Shown here piece after piece: positions 42,384-51,835 of a stretch of DNA of 64,000 nt; position 1 is the stretch's first letter; the number at the start of each line of letters is the position of its first letter. The translations under genes were made by a program, and so were the position numbers. The stretch lies in assembly GCA_050174775.1 (NCBI GenBank), contig JBFXJP010000002.1, positions 1-64,000 of the forward strand. The letters run 5' to 3'. This DNA is from CAYPGJ01 sp050174775 (GTDB lineage: Bacteria > Planctomycetota > Phycisphaerae > Phycisphaerales > UBA1924). The notes under the pieces are model-generated. The model did not search any database, had not been told where the DNA came from, and saw only the letters and a program-made list of their open reading frames with translations.

Positions 42384-42404
42384 TGATACAGGTTTGTGGT
42401 ATCA
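42384..42404. promoter_or_regulatory. Dyad between the hydrolase and ABC exporter genes
   Basis: TGATAC and its exact complement GTATCA are separated by 9 bp (AGGTTTGTG). On the minus strand this overlaps a TATCAT box that could be the -10 of the hydrolase gene. A short G5/C5 hairpin lies in the leader before its ATG. The dyad is a plausible binding site for a dimeric repressor controlling both divergent genes, but no regulator gene is adjacent. Confidence 0.4.
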
Positions 42405-42450
42405 GGGGGTCGGGTGCGGCGAGTTGGTCCGGGGAGTGATTGGAGGCGGG

Positions 42451-43299
<849 letters not shown>

Positions 43300-43302
43300 C
43301 AC

Positions 43303-44607
43303 ATGGGAGCGGTGCTGGCGCTGGCTTGGAAGGATCTGTTGTTGCTGTTGCGCGACAAGGTCGGGGTGTTCTTCGTGTTCGTCTTTCCGCTCGTGTACGG
43401 GATCTTCTTCGGGATGATCTTCTCGGGGCAGGGGGGCGAGACGGCAAAGATCGGGGTGGTTGTGGCGGACGTGGATCAGAGCGAGGCGTCGAGGGCGTTC
43501 GTGGAATCGCTGCGCGCCTCGGGCGATCTGGAGGTGCGCGAGGTCGGGACGCGGGAGGAGGCGTTGGAGTTGGTGCGGAGGGGGAAGCGCGCGGCCGCGG
43601 TGGTGACGCCGCAGGGGTTCGGGGAGCGGAGCGGGCGGATGTTCTGGGGGGAGCCTGCGACGGTGGAGTTGGCGGTGGACCCGTCGAGGAAGGCTGAGGC
43701 TGGGATGTTGGAGGGGATGGTGCTCCGGAGCGCGTTCGAGCGGATGCAGGAGACGTTTGGTGATCCGAAGAAGATGCAGGCGCAGATGGGGGATGCGATG
43801 CAGGCCGCGCAGGCGGACACGGAGATGCCGGTGGCGATGCGTTCGCTGCTGACGCCGATGCTGTCGAGCATGCAGACGTTCTTCAAGGGGGTAGAGGAGC
43901 AGGAGGCGTCGGGGGATGAGGATGGCGCGGCGAACGCGATGCAGGGGTTTGAGCCGATTCGAGTGGAGAGGGTGGAGGTGGGCGCGGCAAAGGAAGCGCG
44001 CGGGGGGCCGGAGAACTCGTTCGGGATCACGTTCCCGCAGGCGGCGATGTGGGGGGTGCTGGGCGCGACTGCCGGGTTTGCGATCTCGCTGGTAACGGAG
44101 CGGACGAGGGGGACGTTGGTGCGGTTGCGTGCGGCGCCGGTGCGTCGGATGGATGTGTTGCTGGGAAAGGCGTTGGCGTGCTACGTGACGGTGGCCGCGG
44201 TGATTTTGTTCTTGCTTGCGGTGTCGATGACGGTGTTCGGGTTGCGGATCGGTTCGCCGGGGTTGTTTGTGCTGGCGGTGGTGAGTGTGGGTGTGTGTTT
44301 CGTGGGGATCATGATGCTGCTGGCGACGGTGGCGAAGACGGAGGCCGCGGCCGGCGGGGCTGGGTGGGCGGTGCTGCTGGTGATGGCGATGCTGGGTGGC
44401 GGGATGATCCCTCTGTTTTTCATGCCGAGGTGGATGCAGACGGTGAGCCACGTGAGCCCGGTGAAGTGGGGGATTCTGGCGATAGAGGGGGCGGTGTGGC
44501 GCGGGTTCACGCTGGAGCAGATGCTGCTGCCGTGCGGCGTGCTGGTGGGGATCGGCGCCGTGGGGTTCAGCGCGGGCGCGTGGTTGTTCGCGCGCGGGGA
44601 GGGGTGA
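43303..44607 (+). CDS. ABC-2 type transporter permease
   Basis: A 434-residue permease of the ABC-2 type. The first helix (VGVFFVFVFPLVYGIFFGMIF) is followed by a large extracytoplasmic domain (about 45-245), then five helices (about 250-430) including AAMWGVLGATAGFAISLVTERTRGTLVRLR and the re-entrant-like GGGMIPLFFMPRWMQTVSHVSPVKW. This layout is that of YhaP/YhfE-like or drug/lipid exporters. It forms one operon with the ATPase gene 3 nt upstream. Confidence 0.92.
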   Translation: MGAVLALAWKDLLLLLRDKVGVFFVFVFPLVYGIFFGMIFSGQGGETAKIGVVVADVDQSEASRAFVESLRASGDLEVREVGTREEALELVRRGKRAAAVVTPQGFGERSGRMFWGEPATVELAVDPSRKAEAGMLEGMVLRSAFERMQETFGDPKKMQAQMGDAMQAAQADTEMPVAMRSLLTPMLSSMQTFFKGVEEQEASGDEDGAANAMQGFEPIRVERVEVGAAKEARGGPENSFGITFPQAAMWGVLGATAGFAISLVTERTRGTLVRLRAAPVRRMDVLLGKALACYVTVAAVILFLLAVSMTVFGLRIGSPGLFVLAVVSVGVCFVGIMMLLATVAKTEAAAGGAGWAVLLVMAMLGGGMIPLFFMPRWMQTVSHVSPVKWGILAIEGAVWRGFTLEQMLLPCGVLVGIGAVGFSAGAWLFARGEG

Positions 44608-44625
44608 GCGGTTCGTGAGTGAGAG

Positions 44626-45351
44626 TCAGCGCGCGGAACGGGAGCGTGAGCGCACACGAGGGCGCGTGATGGGCGCGAGGGTCGGCGCTTCGAGGATGGT
44701 GTCGTCGTGCGTGACGAAGACGCGCTCGCCCTCGCGCGGGGTGATGATCGCGCTGCCGGTGAAGCGTGAGAAGGCGGGGAGGATGAGGAGCGCGGGAGAG
44801 AGCCAGAAGCAGGGCGCGCGGAGGGGCGTCGGTCCGGCGCGGCGTGACGCGGGCGCGAGGCGCGCGGCAGGGTGGAGGTGCCCTGCGAGCGAGAAGTGAT
44901 CGGGGTGCGCGTCGGCGGGATCGTGGAGGAGAGTGAAGGCGTGATGGGAGTGGGGGGGGTGGTGCGCGGAGATGTTGAGGGAGGGGTGGGGTGAGCCGGC
45001 GCGGAGGTCGTGATTGCCGAGGATGAGGGAGATGTGGAGGGAGGCGTGCGCGGCGCGCCAGGTGAGGAGGCGCGAGAGGGTTTCGGGGGAGGTGTAGTGG
45101 GAGTCGTGGAGGAGATCACCGAGGATGCAGAGGTGGTCGGGGCGGTGTTGCGTGAGGAGCGCGGAGAGGCGCGCGAGGTCGGCGTCGGTGACGGACTCGG
45201 GGACGGGCGCGGCGAGGGCTCGATAGGAGGCGGGCTTGCCGAGGTGAAGGTCGGAGAGGAAGAGGGTGGAGGAGGGTGGATGGAGGACGGCGCGCTCGGG
45301 GAGGAGGGTGAGGGGCTGGCCGGCGAAGGTGATGTCAATGGCGGGGGGCAT
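44626..45351 (-). CDS. pdeM: Ligase-associated DNA damage response endonuclease PdeM
   Basis: A 241-residue calcineurin-like metallophosphoesterase. The two-metal motifs are present in order: FLSDLHLGK, GDLLHD, GNHD and AGHLHP. A family-typical GxLHPA extension follows. PdeM is named from clusters with an ATP-dependent DNA ligase and an Lhr-like helicase in DNA repair. The helicase gene is upstream here and overlaps by 17 nt, but no ligase gene is adjacent. The C-terminus is basic and low-complexity (RPRVRSRSRSAR). Confidence 0.87.
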   Translation of the reverse strand: MPPAIDITFAGQPLTLLPERAVLHPPSSTLFLSDLHLGKPASYRALAAPVPESVTDADLARLSALLTQHRPDHLCILGDLLHDSHYTSPETLSRLLTWRAAHASLHISLILGNHDLRAGSPHPSLNISAHHPPHSHHAFTLLHDPADAHPDHFSLAGHLHPAARLAPASRRAGPTPLRAPCFWLSPALLILPAFSRFTGSAIITPREGERVFVTHDDTILEAPTLAPITRPRVRSRSRSAR

Positions 45352-47836
45352 CGGAGGGCTTGCGTCGGCGCGGGGCGCGCTTGGGCTTCGCGCCCGGAGC
45401 GTGCGCGCGCTCGAGACGCACCACCATATCGCGCACGCGGTCTTCCCAGCGCTGTGTGGAGACGGTGGTTGCGCGGAGGCTTTCGGCCCAGAGGGGGAAG
45501 GAGAGGGGAGTGAGGTCAGGGGGCGTGATGAGGAGGAGGGGCGCGCGGGACATCCACGTAAGGGAGTCGCGGACACGGGTGATCTCGAACTGGCCTTCGA
45601 GGACTTCGCGGCGCGCCTGGGAGAGGAGGAGGTTGCCTGGGTCGAAGTCGGTGAAGACGTCGAAGAACATGTCGGAGGAGGCTTGGAGGCGGCGCGCGGG
45701 GGAGGGGCGGCCGGGGTAGCCCTGGGGGGTGAGGCCCGCGATGCGGGCGATCTCGCGGAACTGGCGGCGCGCGAGCTCGCCGGCGTTGATGGCGCGGAGG
45801 AGATCGTCGACGAGGTTGTCGGGGGAGAGAGCGGCGCGCCAGTCGGATTCGGAGAGCGTGAGGGGGAGGTTGGAGAGGAGCTCGATGCCGAAGTCGTTGA
45901 CGACGGTGCGGATGGTGCGCTGGTCGTGCCGGGAGAGGCGCCAGGCGAGGAGCGGGCCGAGGGCTTCGTGGGCGAGACGGCCTGCGAATGGGAAGAGGAA
46001 GGCGTGATGGCCTTCTCGTGTGGAGAGGGTTTCGATGAGGAGTTCATCGGGGGCGGGGATGCGGGAGATCGAAGACTGGAGTTCGAGGAGTGGGCGGAGG
46101 AGGGTGAGTTCGGGGCCTTCGAAGACGCCTTGGGAGGCGTCGGCGAGCCGTTTGCGCACGGCGGTGGCGAGGTGTGAGGAGAGGGGCATCTTGCTGCCCT
46201 GCCAGCGCGGCACGGCGTTGGTGGCTTTGCGCGCGGGGCGGACGTGGGCGGTCATCTCGCGGAGGCGGATGAGTTCGAGTGTGCGGCCTGCGAAGACGAA
46301 GCGGTCGCCGGGGGTCATGCGGGAGATGAAGGATTCCTCGATGGAGCCGAGGACGCGCCCGGAGCGGTACTGCACGCTGACCGCGGCGTCAGCGACGATG
46401 ACGCCGATGTCCATGCGGTGGTTTCGCGCGATGGCGGGGGAGGCGACGTGCCAGCGCGACTCGGTGGGGGTGATGCGCGCGAAGCGCGGGTAGGCGTGGA
46501 GGGAGGGGCCGCCCTGGTGGGAGAACTCCATGGCCCATTTCCACTCATCGTCGGCGAGGTCGTGATAGGCCGAGGTGGAGCGCACTTCGCGGAGGAGGGC
46601 GTGTTCGTCGAAGCCGCCGCCACAGCCGACGGTGACGAGGTGTTGGGCGAGGACGTCGAGGGGTTTGTGGAGAGGGGCGCGCGGCTCGACGAGACCGGCG
46701 TCTGCGGCGTCGCGTGCTGCTGCGAAGTCGAGCATGTCGAGGGCGTTGGTGGGGACGCAGAGGATGCGGCTGACGGCGCCGGGGCGGTGGCCGCTGCGTC
46801 CGGCGCGCTGGAGGAGGCGGGCGACGCCTCGGGGCGAGCCGATCTGGATGACCTGATCGACGGGGGTGAAGTCGACGCCGAGGTCGAGGGAGGAGGTGCA
46901 GACGACGCATCGGAGTGGTGAGGCGGTTTGGCCGTCGGCGCGGAGCATGGCTTCGACTTCCTGCCGGATGTCGCGGTCGAGGGAGCCGTGATGGATGGCG
47001 ACTTGGCCGAGGAGGTCGGGGCGACGGCGCAGGATCTCGCGGAACCAGATCTCGGACTGGGAGCGCGTGTTGGTGAAGAGGAGTGTTGTGCCGGACGAGA
47101 GGATGGCGTCGATGACCTGGTCGAGCAGACGGATGCCGATGTGCCCGGCCCAGGGGAAGCGGTCGAGGGTGGGGGGGAGGATGGTTTCGATGCGGTAGTC
47201 GCGGCGTGTCGGCGCGTGGACGAGGGCGGGGGCGGGGGCGTCGCGGCCGACGAGTGCTCGCGCGGCTTCGTCGAGATTGGCGAGCGTGGCGGAGAGGCCC
47301 CAGGTGCGCAGGGTGGGGGAGAGGGTGCGGAGACGCGCGAGCGCGAGTTCGGTGAGGACGCCGCGTTTGGAGGAGAGGAGTTCGTGCCATTCGTCGACGA
47401 TGACGGCGCGGAGGGTGGAGAAGTAGGAGGCGGCTTCGGGGTAAGAGAGGAGGATGGAGAGGGATTCGGGTGTGGTGATGAGCGCGGAGGGCGGGGCTTT
47501 GCGTTGCTTGGCGCGGAGGTGGGAGGAGGTGTCGCCGGTGCGGGTCTGCACGGTGAAGGGGAGATCGAGATCGCGCACGGGCGCGAGGAGGGCTTGTGCC
47601 GTGTCGTTGGAGAGCGCGCGGAGCGGGGTGATCCAGAGGATGCGGAGCTGCTCAGCGGCAGTGGAGGGCGCGTGCTCGAGGAGCGGGGCGAGCCAGACGG
47701 CAAGGGTTTTTCCGGCGCCGGTGGGTGCGTGGAGGAGGCCTGATCTGCCGTCGAGGTAGGCGCGCCAGCATTCGAGTTGGAAGTCGAAGGGCGTCCAGTC
47801 CTTGGATCGGAACCATGCTGTGGCGCGGTCGATCAT
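45335..47836 (-). CDS. Ligase-associated DEXH-box DNA helicase (Lhr-like)
   Basis: An 833-residue superfamily 2 helicase. RecA-like domain 1 has the Q-motif region (FDFQLECWRAYLDG), APTGAGKT (Walker A), WITPLRALSND, TTPESLSILLS and VDEWHELL (DEXH box), and LSATLAN (motif III). Domain 2 has LLFTNTRSQSE, VCTSSLDLGVDF and QRAGRSGHRPG (motif VI). The C-terminal third matches the Lhr-core winged helix and following domains (GFDEHALLREVR, PGDRFVFAGRTLELIRLREM). Lhr proteins unwind DNA or DNA:RNA hybrids in repair. It is translated together with pdeM through a 17-nt overlap. The start at 47836 gives MIDRATAWFRSKDW, conserved for this family. Confidence 0.9.
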   Translation of the reverse strand: MIDRATAWFRSKDWTPFDFQLECWRAYLDGRSGLLHAPTGAGKTLAVWLAPLLEHAPSTAAEQLRILWITPLRALSNDTAQALLAPVRDLDLPFTVQTRTGDTSSHLRAKQRKAPPSALITTPESLSILLSYPEAASYFSTLRAVIVDEWHELLSSKRGVLTELALARLRTLSPTLRTWGLSATLANLDEAARALVGRDAPAPALVHAPTRRDYRIETILPPTLDRFPWAGHIGIRLLDQVIDAILSSGTTLLFTNTRSQSEIWFREILRRRPDLLGQVAIHHGSLDRDIRQEVEAMLRADGQTASPLRCVVCTSSLDLGVDFTPVDQVIQIGSPRGVARLLQRAGRSGHRPGAVSRILCVPTNALDMLDFAAARDAADAGLVEPRAPLHKPLDVLAQHLVTVGCGGGFDEHALLREVRSTSAYHDLADDEWKWAMEFSHQGGPSLHAYPRFARITPTESRWHVASPAIARNHRMDIGVIVADAAVSVQYRSGRVLGSIEESFISRMTPGDRFVFAGRTLELIRLREMTAHVRPARKATNAVPRWQGSKMPLSSHLATAVRKRLADASQGVFEGPELTLLRPLLELQSSISRIPAPDELLIETLSTREGHHAFLFPFAGRLAHEALGPLLAWRLSRHDQRTIRTVVNDFGIELLSNLPLTLSESDWRAALSPDNLVDDLLRAINAGELARRQFREIARIAGLTPQGYPGRPSPARRLQASSDMFFDVFTDFDPGNLLLSQARREVLEGQFEITRVRDSLTWMSRAPLLLITPPDLTPLSFPLWAESLRATTVSTQRWEDRVRDMVVRLERAHAPGAKPKRAPRRRKPSDAPRH

Positions 47837-47845
47837 GTGATTCGG

Positions 47846-47859
47846 GCTCACGCGTGAGC
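47846..47859. promoter_or_regulatory. 14-bp perfect palindrome upstream of the helicase gene
   Basis: GCTCACGCGTGAGC is a perfect palindrome starting 9 nt upstream of the helicase ATG, within the divergent spacer to the OPT transporter gene. It may be an operator for the helicase-pdeM pair. No regulator is adjacent. Confidence 0.35.
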
Positions 47860-47936
47860 GCGTCGGAGAGCGTATGCGCGGCGGGATGGGGGCGGGAAAG
47901 TGGGGGGGCGGGGCTTCCATCCGGGGGATGTGCCTG

Positions 47937-47942
47937 TACATT
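47937..47942 (+). promoter_or_regulatory. Possible -10 box for the OPT transporter gene
   Basis: TACATT lies 8 nt before the ATG at 47951 without a Shine-Dalgarno site between. A weak TTCCAT could act as -35. Confidence 0.35.
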
Positions 47943-47950
47943 CCGCGACC

Positions 47951-49960
47951 ATGGCGATTCCTCACCTCACCGACGAGCAGATTCGTACGTGGACTCGTGA
48001 GCAGAAGGACCGGTGGTGGCTGGAGAAGGTGTTTCGGGGGGATATGCCGCAGCTGACGCTGCGCTCGGCGCTGACGGGGTTTCTGCTGGGGGGGATTCTT
48101 TCCGCGACGAACCTGTACGTGGGCGCGAAGGCGGGATGGACGCTGGGGGTCGGCCTGACGTCGGTGATCCTGGCGTTCGCGGCGTTCCGCATCATGTCGC
48201 AGCTCGGCGCGAAGGACATGACGATCCTCGAGAACAACTGCTCGCAGTCGGTGGCGACCGCGGCGGGGTACATGACGGGGCCGCTGATCTCGGGCATGGC
48301 CGCGTACATGTGGATCGAGAACCGGCCCATGAACTGGTGGCACATGATGTCGTTCAACGTCGTGCTGTCGGTGCTGGGGGTGCTGGTGGCGTTCCCGATG
48401 AAGCGGCGGTTCATCAACGATGAGCAGCAGCCGTTCCCGGAGGGGCGGGCGTGCGGGGTGGTGCTGGACACGCTGTACACGGCGGACGCGGCGGTGGGGA
48501 TGTTCAAGGCGAAAGCGCTGGGGATCACGGCTGCGGCGGCGGGCTTCATCTCGTTCATCTCGGGCGAGCATTACATGCGCGCGCTGCAGGAGTGGGCGGT
48601 GGGGCGCGGGAACGCGTGGCACCTGCCGCACAATCTTGACGCTTGGTACTACTGGATGGTGGAGAAGGGGTGGGCGCCGATCCCGCGGATCGCGAACGTG
48701 GACGTTCGGCAGTTGGCGTTGAGCCCTGCGCTGGACCTGGCCATGGTGGGGGCGGGCGGGCTGATGGGGATCCGCGCCGCGAGCAGCCTGCTGATCGGGA
48801 TGCTGGTGAACTTCGCGGTGATCGCGCCGTGGATGATCTCGATCGGGGAGATTCAGCCGAAGTCTGGGAGCGTGGCGGAGGGGACGGCGGTGTTCGGGCG
48901 GGCGCACATCCTGAACAACTGGTCGTTGTGGTGGGGCATCTCGATCATGGTGACGGCGTCGATGGTGTCGCTGTTCGCGAAGCCGCAGGTGTTCATCCAG
49001 GCGTTCCGGACGCTGTTCGGGAAGCGGGGGTCGGGGGCGTCGACGGACCCGGTGGGGCACATCGAGCTGCCGCTGAAGGTGTCGTTCATCGGCATCCCGA
49101 TCGTCGGCGCGTTGGGTGTGTATATGGCCCACGAGTATTTCGGGGTGGCTTGGGTGTTCGGGGCGCTGGCGATCCCGCTGATCATCGTGCTGACACTGAT
49201 CGCGGCGAGCAGCACGGCGCTGACGGGGATCACGCCGACGGGGTCGCTGTCGAAGATTCCGCAGTTCATCTTCGGCGCGGCGGACCCGAAGCACCCGCCG
49301 ACGAACCTGATGACGGGTGTGATGTGCGTGGAGGTGGCGTCAAACGCGAGCAATCTGCTGATGGACATCAAGCCGGGGTACATGCTCGGCGCGAAGCCGA
49401 GGCAGCAGGCCATCGCGCATCTGATCGGGATTCTGTCGGGCGCGTTGGCGTCGACGCCGCTGTTCTTCCTGCTGTTCCTGAGCGATTACGACGCGGGGAA
49501 GGCCGCGGCGGACGCGGAGCACGTGCAGAAGATCATGGCGCCGGACGGCGGGACGTTCTCGTTCCCGAGCGCGGTGCAGTGGAAGGGCGTGTCGGACCTG
49601 GTGACGTCGCTGTTCGGCGGGGGGGACGCGACATTGCTGACGCCGTCGATCGTGATGTCGATGGTGATCGCGTCGGCGGTGGGGCTGGTGATGGAGGTGG
49701 TGCGGATCGTGAGCAAGGGGAAATTCCCGATCTCGCCGCTGGCGATCGGCCTGGGCGTGCTGGTGCCGCCGGAGTCCACGATGGCGATGTTCGCGGGCGC
49801 GTTGTTCTTCTGGGTCATGGGGAAGAGGTACGCGGAGAAGAAGGAGTCGCGCGGGAAGTTGCTGTGGATCGACACACAGGAGCCGATCTGCGCGGGGCTG
49901 ATCGCGGGCGCCGCGCTGGTCGGGATCGGGGACGTGCTGCTGAAGGTGTTCTTCTTCTGA
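47951..49960 (+). CDS. OPT family oligopeptide transporter
   Basis: A 669-residue secondary transporter with about 15 hydrophobic helices. The family's conserved early segment is present (LTLRSALTGFLLGGILSATNLYVGAKAGWTLG). Further motifs include NNCSQSVATAAGYMTGP and the late GLVMEVVRIVSKG...LAIGLGVLVPPESTMAMFAGAL. OPT proteins import small peptides or metal chelates with protons. Substrate is not predictable. The start at 47951 has a TACATT box 8 nt upstream, and a longer reading adds 17 atypical residues. The gene is divergent from the Lhr-pdeM pair. Confidence 0.92.
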   Translation: MAIPHLTDEQIRTWTREQKDRWWLEKVFRGDMPQLTLRSALTGFLLGGILSATNLYVGAKAGWTLGVGLTSVILAFAAFRIMSQLGAKDMTILENNCSQSVATAAGYMTGPLISGMAAYMWIENRPMNWWHMMSFNVVLSVLGVLVAFPMKRRFINDEQQPFPEGRACGVVLDTLYTADAAVGMFKAKALGITAAAAGFISFISGEHYMRALQEWAVGRGNAWHLPHNLDAWYYWMVEKGWAPIPRIANVDVRQLALSPALDLAMVGAGGLMGIRAASSLLIGMLVNFAVIAPWMISIGEIQPKSGSVAEGTAVFGRAHILNNWSLWWGISIMVTASMVSLFAKPQVFIQAFRTLFGKRGSGASTDPVGHIELPLKVSFIGIPIVGALGVYMAHEYFGVAWVFGALAIPLIIVLTLIAASSTALTGITPTGSLSKIPQFIFGAADPKHPPTNLMTGVMCVEVASNASNLLMDIKPGYMLGAKPRQQAIAHLIGILSGALASTPLFFLLFLSDYDAGKAAADAEHVQKIMAPDGGTFSFPSAVQWKGVSDLVTSLFGGGDATLLTPSIVMSMVIASAVGLVMEVVRIVSKGKFPISPLAIGLGVLVPPESTMAMFAGALFFWVMGKRYAEKKESRGKLLWIDTQEPICAGLIAGAALVGIGDVLLKVFFF

Positions 49961-50148
49961 GGCGTGAAGGGCTCGCCCTTCAGGGAATATTCACACGGGT
50001 GTGATGGCGTGACGCGTGTTTGCGGCCCATACCGCGCGCAATCGCGGTGAAACGTCTTGGAGGTGGGGGGGTGTAGGGGTACGTTGTGTGCGTGGCGGGG
50101 CGTGTTGCGGCGCCATACGAGTCGTGCAATGGCGTGGAAGGAGGGCGC

Positions 50149-51753
50149 ATGCTCGGAGCGTGGATCGCGTTGAGCGTCTCGATGATGAGCGGTGCGGCAG
50201 CGCAGGACGGTGCGCCTGTGCTTGGGGGCGGGGCGATGGGCGCGACGTATGGCGATTGCCTGACGCCGGCGCAGCGGGAGAGCATGGAAGAGGCCGCGGA
50301 GCGGTTTGTGTCCTCTCCCGCGTATCCCGCGTACGTGGCGCCGGACGGCCAGGGTCTGGGGAGGTTTGTGTTCAATCCGCAGGCGGGGCGTCTGCTGCGG
50401 GACCTGGTCTTCACGAACTTCGTTGATCTGCACACAGGGTCGGGGTTCCTGAACACGTGGACGTGTGCGCCGTTCACCTATGACGGGCACAACGGGATCG
50501 ACATCGCGATCCGCACGTTCGCGGAGCAGGGGCCGTCGGGATCGGCGCAGGGGATGCCGGTGTTCGCCGCGCTGGACGGGGTGGTGATCGTGTCGCAGGA
50601 CGGCTTTCCTGACATGAACACGTCGTGCACGGGGAACCCGAACTACGTGGGGATCGATCACGGCGGCGGGATGCGGACGTACTACCTGCACCTGAAGCGC
50701 GGCTCGGTGAGCGTGTCGCTCGGGCAGCAGGTGCGCTCGGGGCAGCAGATCGGGCTGATCGGCTCGAGCGGGTGCAGCACGGGGCCGCACCTTCATCTGG
50801 AGACGCACGTGAACGGGGTGCGTCGTGAGCCGTACTGCGGCCCGTGCAACCCGGGGCCCGGGCTGTGGCTGGATCAGCCGGACATCCCCACGGGCCTGAT
50901 CGTGATGGATGCGGGTCTGTCGCAGCAGTCGTTCGCCGGCTTCGCGCATCCTTCGCCGTTTCCGAGAACGGGGCAGATCGCGCTCAATGATCCGAGCGTG
51001 ACGCTCTGGATGTTGCTGCAGAATCTCCCGGCGTCGAGCACGTCGAGAACGCGCCTGGTTCGGCCCAACGGCACGACGGCGGCGCAGAGCTCGGTGTTCA
51101 ACCTGCAGAACCCGCAGTACCCGTTCGCGTGGTACTACGCGGGGTGGAGCGTGTCGACGCTGGGCGGGATGACTGGCACGTGGCGTTTTCAGTGGGAGGT
51201 GAACTCGGTGCTGGTGGCGGACCTGCCGTTCGAGGTTGTGCCGACGCGCGATCCGGGGTTCAACCGGGCGCCTGCGGATGTGACGGCGGCGATCTGGCCC
51301 GCGCAGCCGGAGCCGGAGCAGGCCGTGGCGTGCGTGATCGACACGGACCTGGTGCATGACGACCCGGACTACGACGTGGTGCGGTACGAGTATGTGTGGA
51401 CGCGCGACGGGGTCGACGGGCCGACGGAGATCCGGCGGATCACGTCGTACGCGCACTCGGACATGATCCCGGCCGGTGTGCTGAGTGTCGGGGACACGGT
51501 GCGCTGCGTGGTGACTCCGTCGGACGGGACGTTGAGCGCGGCCGGCGCGAGCGCGGAGGCGTCGGTCGTTTCTCCCTGCCCTGGGGACAGTGACGGCAAT
51601 CGAGTTGTGAACTTTCTGGACTTGAACCGCGTGCTGTCGGACTTCGGGCGGGGGGTGTGCGCGGACCGGCTGGATGGGGACGTGAACAGGGATGGGTTCG
51701 TGAACTTCCTCGATCTGAACGTGCTGCTGTCGTTCTTCGGGGCGGGGTGCTAA
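50149..51753 (+). CDS. Exported M23 (LytM-type) peptidase with C-terminal GC-type dockerin
   Basis: A 534-residue protein with a signal-like N-terminus (MLGAWIALSVSMMSGAAA). The M23 domain spans about 95-250. Its zinc motif HNGIDIA supplies the first His and Asp, and GPHLHLETH supplies the other His pair. M23 peptidases cut peptide cross-links in peptidoglycan or glycine-rich peptides. After a middle beta-rich domain, the end has the same dockerin-like repeats as the kelch protein (GDSDGNRVVNFLDLN, GDVNRDGFVNFLDLN) and finishes FGAGC. AAGGAGG stands just before the ATG. The dockerin probably anchors or docks the enzyme at the surface; no cohesin is encoded here. The 188-bp upstream spacer otherwise shows no recognisable feature. 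Confidence 0.88.
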   Translation: MLGAWIALSVSMMSGAAAQDGAPVLGGGAMGATYGDCLTPAQRESMEEAAERFVSSPAYPAYVAPDGQGLGRFVFNPQAGRLLRDLVFTNFVDLHTGSGFLNTWTCAPFTYDGHNGIDIAIRTFAEQGPSGSAQGMPVFAALDGVVIVSQDGFPDMNTSCTGNPNYVGIDHGGGMRTYYLHLKRGSVSVSLGQQVRSGQQIGLIGSSGCSTGPHLHLETHVNGVRREPYCGPCNPGPGLWLDQPDIPTGLIVMDAGLSQQSFAGFAHPSPFPRTGQIALNDPSVTLWMLLQNLPASSTSRTRLVRPNGTTAAQSSVFNLQNPQYPFAWYYAGWSVSTLGGMTGTWRFQWEVNSVLVADLPFEVVPTRDPGFNRAPADVTAAIWPAQPEPEQAVACVIDTDLVHDDPDYDVVRYEYVWTRDGVDGPTEIRRITSYAHSDMIPAGVLSVGDTVRCVVTPSDGTLSAAGASAEASVVSPCPGDSDGNRVVNFLDLNRVLSDFGRGVCADRLDGDVNRDGFVNFLDLNVLLSFFGAGC

Positions 51754-51760
51754 AGAACAA

Positions 51761-51786
51761 GGGCGCCCGTCTCGCACCGGGCGCCC
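51761..51786. terminator. Hairpin between the M23 and catalase genes
   Basis: GGGCGCCCG and its exact complement flank TCTCGCAC, starting 7 nt after the M23 stop and 50 nt before the catalase stop. It probably serves as a bidirectional transcription end for the convergent pair, though no T-run follows. Confidence 0.6.
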
Positions 51787-51835
51787 CCTGTATCCATCGC
51801 GTTTCCGCCATGGATGTTCGGCCTGAATCAACAGG

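Noticed and set aside
45335..49294. Helicase with a 486-residue N-terminal extension
   Set aside because: The extension is antisense to the OPT transporter gene; MIDRATAWFRSKDW at 47836 is the natural start.
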